NCBI GenBank assembly: GCA_025559845.1
Contig: CP048470.1
Location: forward strand, 1,287,001-1,351,000
Length of the DNA: 64,000 nt
Direction of reading: 5' to 3'
DNA from: Agrobacterium tumefaciens
GTDB lineage: Bacteria; Pseudomonadota; Alphaproteobacteria; Rhizobiales; Rhizobiaceae
The notes beneath the pieces were generated by a model that made no database searches, was not told the origin of the DNA, and worked only from the letters and a program-made list of their open reading frames with translations. Made by a program: the position numbers and the translations under genes. Positions within the stretch are counted from its first letter, which is position 1. The number at the start of each line of letters is the position of its first letter. Below, one piece after another: positions 1 to 7,766 of the stretch.

Positions 1-1
1 C

Positions 2-472
2 GGCGCTATCGCAGGTTTTGTCGCGTCGACGCTTGCTGCACTCGTCGTCCAGGTAATCGGCATTCGCCGGGCGATCCTTGTGGCCGCGGGCCTTAATGCC
101 CTGCTTCTTTTCGCGCTCGCCTCACTCGAATTCTGGAGCGCCGTATCGCAGAGCATTGCCGCCGGTCTCATGGTGGCGCAGGCGGCTGCTGTCGCCATGT
201 CCTTCGTCGCGCTTTATGCGGCGATGATGAATTGGTGTGACGCGGAGCGGACCGCAACTGATTTTGCCGTTTTGCAAAGCCTCGATGCGATCATCGCCAT
301 TGCCGCATCGTCGATCGCCGGCCTGCTCGGCAAATCGCTTGGCTATGGGACGCTGTTCGGGGCATCGGCCCTGTTCATTCTGACTGCGATCCTGATCGCC
401 CCTTGGGTTTTGCCGGTCTCCGCCCGCAAGTCTTCTCACTTTCCATCCGCAGAAAAGGTATCGCACTCATGA
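2..472 (+). CDS. MFS transporter, C-terminal part (5' end outside window)
   Basis: The reading frame is open from the first bases, so the true start lies before the window. The visible stretch of about 156 residues is strongly hydrophobic, with four or so membrane segments and short basic loops (for example IGIRR), the pattern of the last helices of a major facilitator permease. Its TGA overlaps the ATG of the TonB receptor (ATGA at 469-472), so the two are translationally coupled. In such loci the MFS protein usually exports a siderophore or moves it across the inner membrane; that role is inferred from context. The family call rests on hydropathy and neighbourhood because the signature loops are not in view. 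Confidence 0.7.
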   Translation, partial: GAIAGFVASTLAALVVQVIGIRRAILVAAGLNALLLFALASLEFWSAVSQSIAAGLMVAQAAAVAMSFVALYAAMMNWCDAERTATDFAVLQSLDAIIAIAASSIAGLLGKSLGYGTLFGASALFILTAILIAPWVLPVSARKSSHFPSAEKVSHS

Positions 473-2469
473 TGCGTCATCGCCTCCTTGGCGTCTCCGC
501 CCTCGCCATCATCGCCAGCACGCAGCCCAATGGGGCCGTGGCACAAGAGGTTTCCAGCGATACGGTGCTGGCCCCAATCGTGATCACAGCCACCAAGCGC
601 AGCGAGGATTACTTCCTGCTGCCATCGACGGTCGATTTTGCCAGCGCCGATGAACTGTCCGTCCGCAACATCGACAGCGTTGCCGATCTCGACAGGGTGT
701 TCCCGGACGTGAACATCCGCACACGGTCCAGCCGCGCCTATTCCAACTTCACAATCCGTGGGCAGGCTTCGCTCGATTTCTATAATCCAAGCACGCAGGT
801 TTATGTCGATGGCCTGCCGCAGGACAGCTTCAACCTCTCGCGCAGTCTGCCTGGCAATCTCGAAAGCGTCGAACTGCTCTATGGTCCGCAAGGTACGCTG
901 TACGGTCGCGGCGCCATCGGCGGCGTCATCAACATCACCACGCGGAAGCCGGACAATGACATGCGGTTCGGTTTTGATGGCGACATCAATTCGGAGGGCG
1001 CCGGTGGTACCTTCTATGGCAACCTGCCGCTTGTTGACGGCGTCCTGTTCAGCGATATCACTTTGACCGGCCTCCACCACAAGGACCAGTATACCGCCAT
1101 GCTGACGGGAGAAGAGGTTGGAGGAAGCAACGATCTCAACGGTCAAGTGCGGTTGCGTTACGCGCCGGAGGGAAGCCCGCTCGACGTTATGGTGTCAGCA
1201 GGTCGTGGTCGCGTCACCTCCACCGAAGAGTATTTCGTCATGGAATCGATGCTGGAAGACAGGATCGCCTTGCCCGTTCCATCGAAATATACGCTCGATA
1301 CCTGGAATTTCGGCATCAACGCCAGCTACGATCTTGGCACTGCAACCGTCACGGCGCTGACCGGCTACCAGAACAGCGATTTCGATCGCACCGTGTTCGG
1401 CACCTACACGCCGGAGAAGCAATGGACATTGAGCCAGGAGCTTCGCATCGCCTCCAATCCCGATGAGGGCAATGCTGTCGATTATGTCGCCGGTCTCTAT
1501 TTCCAACATCTTGATTTTACCCGCGCCATTCCGAGCTACGGCCAGATCGCTCAGCAAAAGATCGATTCCTACGCCGTGTTCGCAGATGTGACATGGCATG
1601 CCACTGATCGTCTCGACGTTACGCCCGGCCTACGCTTCGACCATGAAAGGGTTGCCGCAAAGGCGACCGGTACCTTGTCACTCAACGACAGCGACAATTT
1701 CAGCGCTATCTCGCCAAAGCTGGGTGCGAGCTACGGGCTGACCGATGAGTGGCGGCTCTACGGCCTGTTCAGCACCGGCTTCAAGGCAGGGGGCTTCACA
1801 CGCACGCTGACGACCGCGAATATCGCCTATACCTATGATCCGCAGAACACCTATAATGGTGAGATCGGCCTTAAGTATCGCAACGACGAAGGCACTCTCG
1901 AAGGCCAGCTTTCTGCCTATTACAACGTCACGAAGGACTATCAGATGTTCGTCGGCGTGCAGCCGCTGCAATATCTGCAGAACGTGGGTGAAGTCACGGC
2001 CAAGGGTGTCGATCTCAAACTGCGCGCCAATCCCACCGATGAACTCGGTATCACGCTCGGCGCTGCCTACAACAACTCCAAGTTCACGGACTACAGCAAT
2101 CCCGTTACGCCGGGCACCGACCTGACGGGCAACCGCGTGCCTTATGCGCCGGAATTCACCGCCAATGTCATGCTGGATTACCGGTTCGACCTCGACAATG
2201 ATGCCGGAGCGCTCATTCCCTACGTGGCGCTCAGCTATGTCAGCAAGACCTATTTCGATGAGACCAACACGATTGGCCAGAAAGGCTATGGCCTTGTCGA
2301 TCTTGGCATCAAGTGGGAGCTGGACAAGAACATCGCAGCCGAAGCCTTTGTCACCAATGTGTTCGACAAGACCTATACGACCTACGGCTTCAACGTCGCC
2401 CCCTACGGCAATGTTTACCAGCTCGGCGACGGGCGGACGTTCGGTGGTCGCCTCAACATGACATTTTGA
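469..2469 (+). CDS. TonB-dependent outer-membrane receptor (siderophore type)
   Basis: Outer-membrane gated channel that imports ferric-siderophore-like ligands using TonB energy. From the ATG at 469 the product is 666 residues. It starts with a signal peptide (MMRHRLLGVSALAIIAS, cleavage near AVAQ) and a TonB-box-like IVITA. A plug domain follows with the usual FTIRG and YGRGAIGGVINI motifs, then a 22-strand-type beta-barrel ending in the classical C-terminal phenylalanine (MTF). The reading frame extends upstream to 403, but the ATG at 469 overlaps the MFS stop and has a purine-rich AAAAGG about 10 bases before it. There is no STN signalling domain, so it is not a transducer, unlike the receptor at 29 kb. 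The FAD monooxygenase follows 10 bases later. The ligand cannot be read from sequence. Confidence 0.92.
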   Translation: MMRHRLLGVSALAIIASTQPNGAVAQEVSSDTVLAPIVITATKRSEDYFLLPSTVDFASADELSVRNIDSVADLDRVFPDVNIRTRSSRAYSNFTIRGQASLDFYNPSTQVYVDGLPQDSFNLSRSLPGNLESVELLYGPQGTLYGRGAIGGVINITTRKPDNDMRFGFDGDINSEGAGGTFYGNLPLVDGVLFSDITLTGLHHKDQYTAMLTGEEVGGSNDLNGQVRLRYAPEGSPLDVMVSAGRGRVTSTEEYFVMESMLEDRIALPVPSKYTLDTWNFGINASYDLGTATVTALTGYQNSDFDRTVFGTYTPEKQWTLSQELRIASNPDEGNAVDYVAGLYFQHLDFTRAIPSYGQIAQQKIDSYAVFADVTWHATDRLDVTPGLRFDHERVAAKATGTLSLNDSDNFSAISPKLGASYGLTDEWRLYGLFSTGFKAGGFTRTLTTANIAYTYDPQNTYNGEIGLKYRNDEGTLEGQLSAYYNVTKDYQMFVGVQPLQYLQNVGEVTAKGVDLKLRANPTDELGITLGAAYNNSKFTDYSNPVTPGTDLTGNRVPYAPEFTANVMLDYRFDLDNDAGALIPYVALSYVSKTYFDETNTIGQKGYGLVDLGIKWELDKNIAAEAFVTNVFDKTYTTYGFNVAPYGNVYQLGDGRTFGGRLNMTF

Positions 2470-2479
2470 GGGGCAACGG

Positions 2480-3640
2480 ATGCGTATTCTCATTGCCGGC
2501 GGCGGCCCCGCCGGCCTGACCTTCGCCGCCTGCCTCAGGCAGCATGGCATCGATTGCACCATTGTCGAAAAAGCAGCGAAAGGTCGCGCTGCGGGTTATT
2601 CGATCGGACTACACGTCAACGGCTGGAACGTCGCCGAACGCCTGGGGCTTGTCGAGCACTTCAAAGAGAAAGCCATGCCGCTTGGTCCGGCATTGCACCG
2701 AGATACCGCCGGGAAGACGCTGTTCTCATACGATTATCGGACACTTGCACATGCGTCGGGTGGCCGTATGCTGGCAATCATGCGTCAGTCATTCCAGGAT
2801 ATCGTTACCCGCCACATCGAAGCGAATGTGGATATCCGATACGAGACGACGATCAGTGCCCTCAGCGATGACGGCGCTGACGTCGATGTCACGTTTTCCA
2901 GTGGCGACAGGGAACGCTTTGATCTGGTGGTGGCCGCCGATGGTTATCGTAGCGCCCTGCGTGCCCTGGTCTTCGGGCCGCACGAAGACTTTCTGCGCCC
3001 TCTCGGATATCGTGCCAGCGCATGGCGCATGCCTGTCGGCCAGCCGCTGGGGGCGAGTTTTGTCGGCATGATGGATGTCGATCATCAGGGCGGGCTTTAC
3101 GATATCGGAGACGGTCATGCGGCCACGTTGTTTTGCTGGCGCGATGACAGGACAGACCGGCTGGACGCGGACGCACGCCAGAAGGTGCTGAGAGAGCACT
3201 TTGGCCATTGGCCAGAGCCGGTCCGCTCAGCCCTGGAGGCGTCGATCGATTGGGACAATGCATTTTTCGACACGGTCTCGCAGATCGACGTGCCAAAATG
3301 GTCGAAGGGGCGCGTCGTTCTCCTGGGGGATGCCGCCTGGTGCCTGACATTTCTTGCCGGGCAGGGCACATCGACAGCCATGGCTGGCGCCTATATTCTG
3401 GCAGCGGAACTGGCGCGCAAACCGCACGAAGCAGCCTTCGATGCCTACGAGGCACGGTTACGCCCACTGGTCACGAAAATGCAGGCGGTCTCCCGAAAGA
3501 TCGGCGGCCACTATATCCCGCAGAGCAATTTCGGCATGCGGCTTCAGGCGTGGATCTTGCCGATCATGTTGTCGCGGCCGTTCGTTCGATTGGCCTCGCG
3601 ACAGTTTTCCGCGCCAGCCCTCGATCTCGACCGGGCCTGA
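2480..3640 (+). CDS. FAD-dependent aromatic-type monooxygenase
   Basis: A 386-residue flavoprotein of the PHBH/UbiH-like monooxygenase family. The N-terminus carries the dinucleotide fold (ILIAGGGPAGLTFA, residues 3-16) ending in an acidic VEKA. Around residue 277 lies the second FAD motif GRVVLLGDAAWCLTFLAGQG, with the conserved GD that contacts the ribityl chain. The C-terminal hydrophobic stretch (MRLQAWILPIMLSRPFVRLA) suggests membrane association. It starts 10 bases after the TonB receptor with GAGGGG as ribosome-binding site, so it belongs to that transcript. Family members hydroxylate aromatic or polyketide substrates with NAD(P)H and O2. A role in modifying or degrading the imported siderophore is inferred from position only. 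Confidence 0.85.
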   Translation: MRILIAGGGPAGLTFAACLRQHGIDCTIVEKAAKGRAAGYSIGLHVNGWNVAERLGLVEHFKEKAMPLGPALHRDTAGKTLFSYDYRTLAHASGGRMLAIMRQSFQDIVTRHIEANVDIRYETTISALSDDGADVDVTFSSGDRERFDLVVAADGYRSALRALVFGPHEDFLRPLGYRASAWRMPVGQPLGASFVGMMDVDHQGGLYDIGDGHAATLFCWRDDRTDRLDADARQKVLREHFGHWPEPVRSALEASIDWDNAFFDTVSQIDVPKWSKGRVVLLGDAAWCLTFLAGQGTSTAMAGAYILAAELARKPHEAAFDAYEARLRPLVTKMQAVSRKIGGHYIPQSNFGMRLQAWILPIMLSRPFVRLASRQFSAPALDLDRA

Positions 3641-3651
3641 GCATTAAAGCC

Positions 3652-3680
3652 GAGATGCTGCCCGGTGTGGCCAGCATCTC
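3652..3680. terminator. Convergent hairpin between monooxygenase and ABC binding protein
   Basis: A 9-bp perfect stem (GAGATGCTG with CAGCATCTC) and an 11-base loop sit in the 55-base gap between the convergent stops. There is no strong T-run on either side, so termination may be partly Rho-dependent. Position and stem suggest it serves both strands. Confidence 0.5.
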
Positions 3681-3695
3681 GCGATCCTGCCCTCG

Positions 3696-4619
3696 TCAAG
3701 CCTTGAACTTTTCTTCCAAAAGATCGAGCAGATTGAACGCCGTCAGGATATTGCCGAACAGGAAGTCGGCCGATGGCAGCTCGATCTTCTCGCCGCGCAG
3801 GCTTGCAAACGTCGGCAGGTCTTTCAGCTTCTCGCTCATCGCACCAGCACCCTTGGCACCTTCGTCTTCCAGAAGCAGGATCATGTCTGCTTCCAGAAGA
3901 TCGAGCCGCTCCAGGCTGATATTGATGAAGGCATCGTCACCACCCACTTCCTGCTGCGGTGGTGCCTTGAAGCCAACATCCTTCAGAACGGCCCATGTGA
4001 ATGACGTGTCCTGCAGCATGTAACGAACGAGATTGGTACGCACGCGCGCAACGGTTGCCGTGCCGGCCTTGTCACCAATGATGTCGCGGACCTGCCTGGC
4101 GCGGGCATCGTAACGGGCAAGCAATTCCTTGGCCTCGGCCTGACGCCCGGTTACCTCAGCGATGGTCTCAAGTGTCTGGCGCCATTTCTTCTGGTCGACG
4201 TCGATCAGTACGGTCGGTGCGATCTGGCTGTAGCGTTCATACATGCCTTGCTGATCCGGCAGATCGTCGTTGCTCATCAAAATGAGGTCGGGCTCCATGT
4301 TGAGCACCGCCTCGTAGTTCGGCTCCCCGGAGGAACCGATATAGCCGATGTCGGCTGGCAGGCGTTCCGCGACACCCTTTGCGAAACCACCCGTGAAATT
4401 AGGGCGGGATGCACCGACCGGCTTGATGCCGAGTGCGACCGTCGGCTGCAGCACGTCGTCGCCATCGGTCACGACAATGCGCTTGGCAACCTTGGGGATT
4501 TCGACGGAGCCGATAACGTCGGTGACGGTGATTGTTTCCTGGGCGAGAACCGGGCTGGCGGCGAGTAGAAGCGATGCGGCGATCATCTCGCGGCGTGTGA
4601 GATTAAGCGACAAGGGCAA
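3696..4619 (-). CDS. Iron-siderophore ABC transporter, periplasmic binding protein
   Basis: A 307-residue FecB/FhuD-type substrate-binding protein (helical-backbone metal receptor fold). It has an export signal with twin Arg (TRREMIAASLLLAASPVLAQE), then a typical class III binding-protein body: an IVVTDGDDVLQPTVALGIKPVG lobe, the EPNYEAVLNMEPDLILMSND motif, and a C-lobe beginning near the RVRTNLVRYML segment. It is the last gene of a four-gene minus-strand operon (permease, permease, ATPase, binding protein), with an 11-base gap after the ATPase. It should deliver the ferric chelate from the periplasm to the FecCD-like permeases. Confidence 0.88.
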   Translation of the reverse strand: MPLSLNLTRREMIAASLLLAASPVLAQETITVTDVIGSVEIPKVAKRIVVTDGDDVLQPTVALGIKPVGASRPNFTGGFAKGVAERLPADIGYIGSSGEPNYEAVLNMEPDLILMSNDDLPDQQGMYERYSQIAPTVLIDVDQKKWRQTLETIAEVTGRQAEAKELLARYDARARQVRDIIGDKAGTATVARVRTNLVRYMLQDTSFTWAVLKDVGFKAPPQQEVGGDDAFINISLERLDLLEADMILLLEDEGAKGAGAMSEKLKDLPTFASLRGEKIELPSADFLFGNILTAFNLLDLLEEKFKA

Positions 4620-4630
4620 TTATCCTTTCG

Positions 4631-5458
4631 TCATTCCGTTGAAATCGAGGCGGTGGAGTTGTCGTGCAGACCGCGCGGCACGACCAAGGGCGTGCCGAAG
4701 ATGGGATCGGCAATGATGAGGCTGTCGAGACCGAAAACGTCACGAACAAGCGCTTCGGTGACGATGTCGGCGGGACGTCCCTCGGCAACCGCGTGGCCGC
4801 CGCGCATGGCGATCATGTGCGTGGCGTGTCGGCATGCCTGGTTGAGATCGTGCAGGACCGCAGCGATCGTGTAACCCTTCTCACGGTTGAGCTTTTCCAG
4901 AAGCAGCATCAATTCCATCTGATGGGCGATGTCGAGAAAGGTTGTCGGTTCATCAAGCAGAAGAAGCGGTGTTTCCTGGGCGAGAACCATGGCGATCCAG
5001 GCACGCTGACGTTGACCGCCTGACAGTTCGCTGACGCGGCGTCCGGCAAGGTCGTTCATGCCGGTGGCGTCGATGGCGGCGGCAACCGCCTGCTCGTCGG
5101 CTCTGCTCCATTGGCGCAGAAAATTCTGATGCGGATAACGGCCGCAGGCGACCAGCTCCGTTACGGTAATGCCATCAGGGGCAATCGAGCTTTGCGGCAT
5201 GAGACCGACACGGCGGGCAAATTCCTTGGCCGGAATGGCGGAAATTGCGCGTCCATCCAGAAGGACCGAGCCGCGACCGGGGGCAAGCAGGCGTGAGAGA
5301 GCCTGCAAAAGCGTGGACTTGCCGCAGGCATTGGGGCCGACAATTGCGGTAAAGGAACCGGAGGGTACGCTGACCGAGAGGTCCTGCGCGATGATCGACT
5401 TGCCATAGGCGAGTTCAACGGATTGTGCTTCGAGGCGGGGAGCGGGTTGCTGGCTCAC
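4631..5458 (-). CDS. Iron-siderophore ABC transporter, ATP-binding protein
   Basis: FecE/FhuC-type ATPase of about 275 residues. Walker A is GPNACGKST, the signature is LSGGQRQRAWIAM, Walker B is LLLLDEPTTFLD, and the H-loop is AAVLHDLNQ. All catalytic residues are present. The frame extends upstream to 5488, but a GTG at 5456-5458 overlaps the stop of the upstream permease (GTGA), which is the usual coupled arrangement, so I prefer that start. The protein powers the two permeases encoded just upstream. Confidence 0.9.
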   Translation of the reverse strand: MSQQPAPRLEAQSVELAYGKSIIAQDLSVSVPSGSFTAIVGPNACGKSTLLQALSRLLAPGRGSVLLDGRAISAIPAKEFARRVGLMPQSSIAPDGITVTELVACGRYPHQNFLRQWSRADEQAVAAAIDATGMNDLAGRRVSELSGGQRQRAWIAMVLAQETPLLLLDEPTTFLDIAHQMELMLLLEKLNREKGYTIAAVLHDLNQACRHATHMIAMRGGHAVAEGRPADIVTEALVRDVFGLDSLIIADPIFGTPLVVPRGLHDNSTASISTE

Positions 5459-6510
5459 GTGCGGCGTGCCTCCTTGACGATCAACCAAAGGAAATAGATG
5501 CCGCCGATGCAGAGCGTCACCACGCCGACCGGCAACTGGATCGGCGCGAAGCTATGCTGTGCGGCATAATCGGCGGCAGAGAGAAGGACAGCTCCGGTGG
5601 CCATCGATGCGGCCAAAGACGTGCCGGCCGTGCGGGTGATTGCGTGGGCAATCGGCGGGGCAGCCAAGGCCACAAAGGGGATAGGGCCGGCGATTGCTGT
5701 GACCAAAGCCGTGGCAACAATGGCAAGTGCCATCAGCGACAGTCGCACCGCCTCAACCCGGATACCGAGAGCACGTGCACGCGCATCGCCCATCTCCATC
5801 ATTTTGAGTGGGCGCGACAGAACAAGGGCCGCAATGATGACCGGCAAGGCGATCCATAGCGACGGCAGCAATTGCTGGCTATTGACGCGGGCAAGTGAAC
5901 CCATGCCCCAGGTGTTGGCGGCCATGGCGGTTGAGAGAGTGGACTTCAGCAGAATCCAGTGATTGGCCGAGGTGAGCATGGCACTGACGCCGATGCCGAT
6001 AACGATCAACTGAAAGCCCTGAATACCTTTGTGCCAGGTCAGGAGATAGACAACGAGTGCGGTCAGCAAGCCGCCGGCAATGGCGCTGCCGGCCAGGACC
6101 AGCCAGCCGCCACCGGCAAAGGTGATCGCCAGAATGGCGCCTGTGTAGGCGCCCGCATCGAAGCCGACGACATCAGGGCTGCCAAGCGGATTGCGGGTGA
6201 TAGACTGGAAGACCGCACCACCGAGACCGAGCAGTGCTCCGAACAACGCTGCAGCGGCTGCACGGGGCATGCGCCATTCGAGAACAACGAGCCGGGTACG
6301 GCGCTGGCCATTTCCGGTCAGCACATCAATGACATCCATGACAGGAATATGGACCTGCCCGCTGACGAGCGCTGCTATGAGAACGGCGACTCCAAGCCCG
6401 ATGAGAATTGCGCAGGCCAGCAGAAGTCGCTTGTCGATGCTGATGCCAATGCGCTCACCAAAGGCTTGGATTGTAAGCCGGCGGCGCGTGAAGGAAGGAT
6501 GAAGGCTCAT
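5455..6510 (-). CDS. Iron-siderophore ABC transporter permease (FecD-like)
   Basis: A 351-residue FecCD-family permease with about nine to ten predicted helices. Family motifs are present: LEWRMPRAAAAALFGALLGLGGAVFQSITRNPLGSPDVVG near residues 77-116, and the C-terminal GPIPFVALAAPPIAHAI coupling-helix region. It overlaps the neighbouring permease by 4 bases (6507-6510) and the ATPase by 4 bases, so the three are tightly coupled. It forms the inner-membrane channel, probably as a heterodimer with the product of 6507-7559. Confidence 0.9.
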   Translation of the reverse strand: MSLHPSFTRRRLTIQAFGERIGISIDKRLLLACAILIGLGVAVLIAALVSGQVHIPVMDVIDVLTGNGQRRTRLVVLEWRMPRAAAAALFGALLGLGGAVFQSITRNPLGSPDVVGFDAGAYTGAILAITFAGGGWLVLAGSAIAGGLLTALVVYLLTWHKGIQGFQLIVIGIGVSAMLTSANHWILLKSTLSTAMAANTWGMGSLARVNSQQLLPSLWIALPVIIAALVLSRPLKMMEMGDARARALGIRVEAVRLSLMALAIVATALVTAIAGPIPFVALAAPPIAHAITRTAGTSLAASMATGAVLLSAADYAAQHSFAPIQLPVGVVTLCIGGIYFLWLIVKEARRT

Positions 6511-7559
6511 AGTGCGGTCACCTTGCGCGCACGCACGAGCCAGATCAGAACCGGCGCGCCGATGAAGGCAGTGACGATGCCCACCTGGATTTCCGCAGGG
6601 CGCATGCTAAGGCGGCCGATGAGGTCGGCAGTAAGAAGAACGATTGGCGCGAGCACCAGCGTGTAGGCAAAAATCCAGCGTTGATCACTGCCAACGAGAC
6701 TGCGGGCGACGTAGGGCACCATCAGACCCAGAAAACCGAGTGGGCCGGCGGCTGCAGTGGCAGCACCCGTCAGAAGCATGACCGAAATGACGGTCATGAT
6801 CCGGGCACGGCCAAGGCCAGCGCCAAGCGAGCGTGCCTGATCGTCACCCAGCGCCACAACGTTGAGAACCGGGGCCGAGATCAGGGCGAGAACGATGCCG
6901 ATGGCGACGAAGGGTGCGGTATAAATGAGATTGTCGTAGCCGGTGATGGCAAGCGATCCGACTTCCCAATTCAGCATGTGATCGAAGGTGTTGGGGTCGA
7001 GAAAGATCAGCGTCGACGTGAGGCCACGAAGAACCGCTCCGATGGCAACGCCCGCCAGTGTCAGACGCAATGGTGTTGCACCGGCACGGCCGCCCATCGC
7101 TGCCGCGTAAACGGCAACCGCAGCAAGGCCTGTGCCGGCAAAGGCGAACCAGATCAATGATAGCGGATGAGAAATGCCGAGGAGGCCGATGGCGGCGACC
7201 ATGGCAAAGGCGGCTCCCGCATTGATGCCAAGGATACCTGGATCAGCGAGGGGGTTGCGCGTCAATGCCTGCATCAGAGCACCCGAAAGCGCAAAGGCGA
7301 TGCCGGCCATCAATCCCAGAAGCGTGCGAGGCAGGCGCAAAGACCAGATGGTTTCGCTGTCGATCGTGGTTTCACAGGAAAAGAGTGCCGATAAAACGTC
7401 ACCAACGGCAATGGTGCGGGCACCAATGGCAAGGCTGAGACAAAAGACCACGACAAGGAGAATGGCGGCGGTAAAAAGGCCAAGTCGCTTTCCGCTTTTG
7501 CCGGAGGTCGCGACGCGATCCCGCGCATATGCGGTTTGTTCGATAGGGCTGGCACTCAT
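6507..7559 (-). CDS. Iron-siderophore ABC transporter permease (FecC-like)
   Basis: A 350-residue FecCD-family permease and the first gene of the importer operon. It shows WSLRLPRTLLGLMAGIAFALSGALMQALTRNPLADPGILG, the family hallmark, and the later GPLGFLGLMVPYVARSLVG coupling segment. The start at 7559 has no good Shine-Dalgarno sequence close by. Upstream, the gap to the dehydrogenase operon carries two TGA-N12-TCA elements, consistent with iron control of this operon. Confidence 0.88.
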   Translation of the reverse strand: MSASPIEQTAYARDRVATSGKSGKRLGLFTAAILLVVVFCLSLAIGARTIAVGDVLSALFSCETTIDSETIWSLRLPRTLLGLMAGIAFALSGALMQALTRNPLADPGILGINAGAAFAMVAAIGLLGISHPLSLIWFAFAGTGLAAVAVYAAAMGGRAGATPLRLTLAGVAIGAVLRGLTSTLIFLDPNTFDHMLNWEVGSLAITGYDNLIYTAPFVAIGIVLALISAPVLNVVALGDDQARSLGAGLGRARIMTVISVMLLTGAATAAAGPLGFLGLMVPYVARSLVGSDQRWIFAYTLVLAPIVLLTADLIGRLSMRPAEIQVGIVTAFIGAPVLIWLVRARKVTAL

Positions 7560-7605
7560 GAAAACGATCGCTCGTCCTTCGTGCGATCGCCTCCCGTCGA
7601 TCTAT

Positions 7606-7672
7606 TGATGACAAATATAATCATCTTTTGCCCGGCAGAGATCGGCAAGTCAATTGAACATGATAAAAATCA
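7606..7672. promoter_or_regulatory. Two candidate RirA-type iron (IRO) boxes upstream of the Fec-like operon
   Basis: Two TGA-N12-TCA elements occur within 70 bases: 7606-7623 and 7655-7672. The published rhizobial IRO motif is TGA-N9-X3-TCA, the binding site of the iron repressor RirA. They lie 47-113 bases upstream of the first permease, in AT-rich DNA suited to a promoter. Spacing and position are seen; RirA binding is inferred. Confidence 0.45.
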
Positions 7673-7735
7673 GCTACTCATGCGTGTTTACGATGACCGG
7701 GCCGTCCATGAGCCGCGTTTGAATCGAGGCCCCCC

Positions 7736-7762
7736 GGAAAACTGGAGGGCACTCCGGTTTCC
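7736..7762 (-). terminator. Hairpin just after the FAD dehydrogenase operon
   Basis: An 11-12 bp imperfect stem with a GGCA loop begins 5 bases after the stop of the GMC subunit. On the minus strand no T-run follows, so it may stabilise the 3' end or act with Rho. It separates the dehydrogenase operon from the iron operon. Confidence 0.4.
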
Positions 7763-7766
7763 GAGA

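Noticed and set aside
436..1146. Long minus-strand frame inside the TonB receptor gene
   Set aside because: Fully overlapped by a receptor with complete signal, plug and barrel; such antisense frames are common in GC-rich coding DNA.
5959..6666. Plus-strand frame across the two Fec-like permeases
   Set aside because: Its charged low-complexity composition is the complement of membrane helices; the permeases are well supported.
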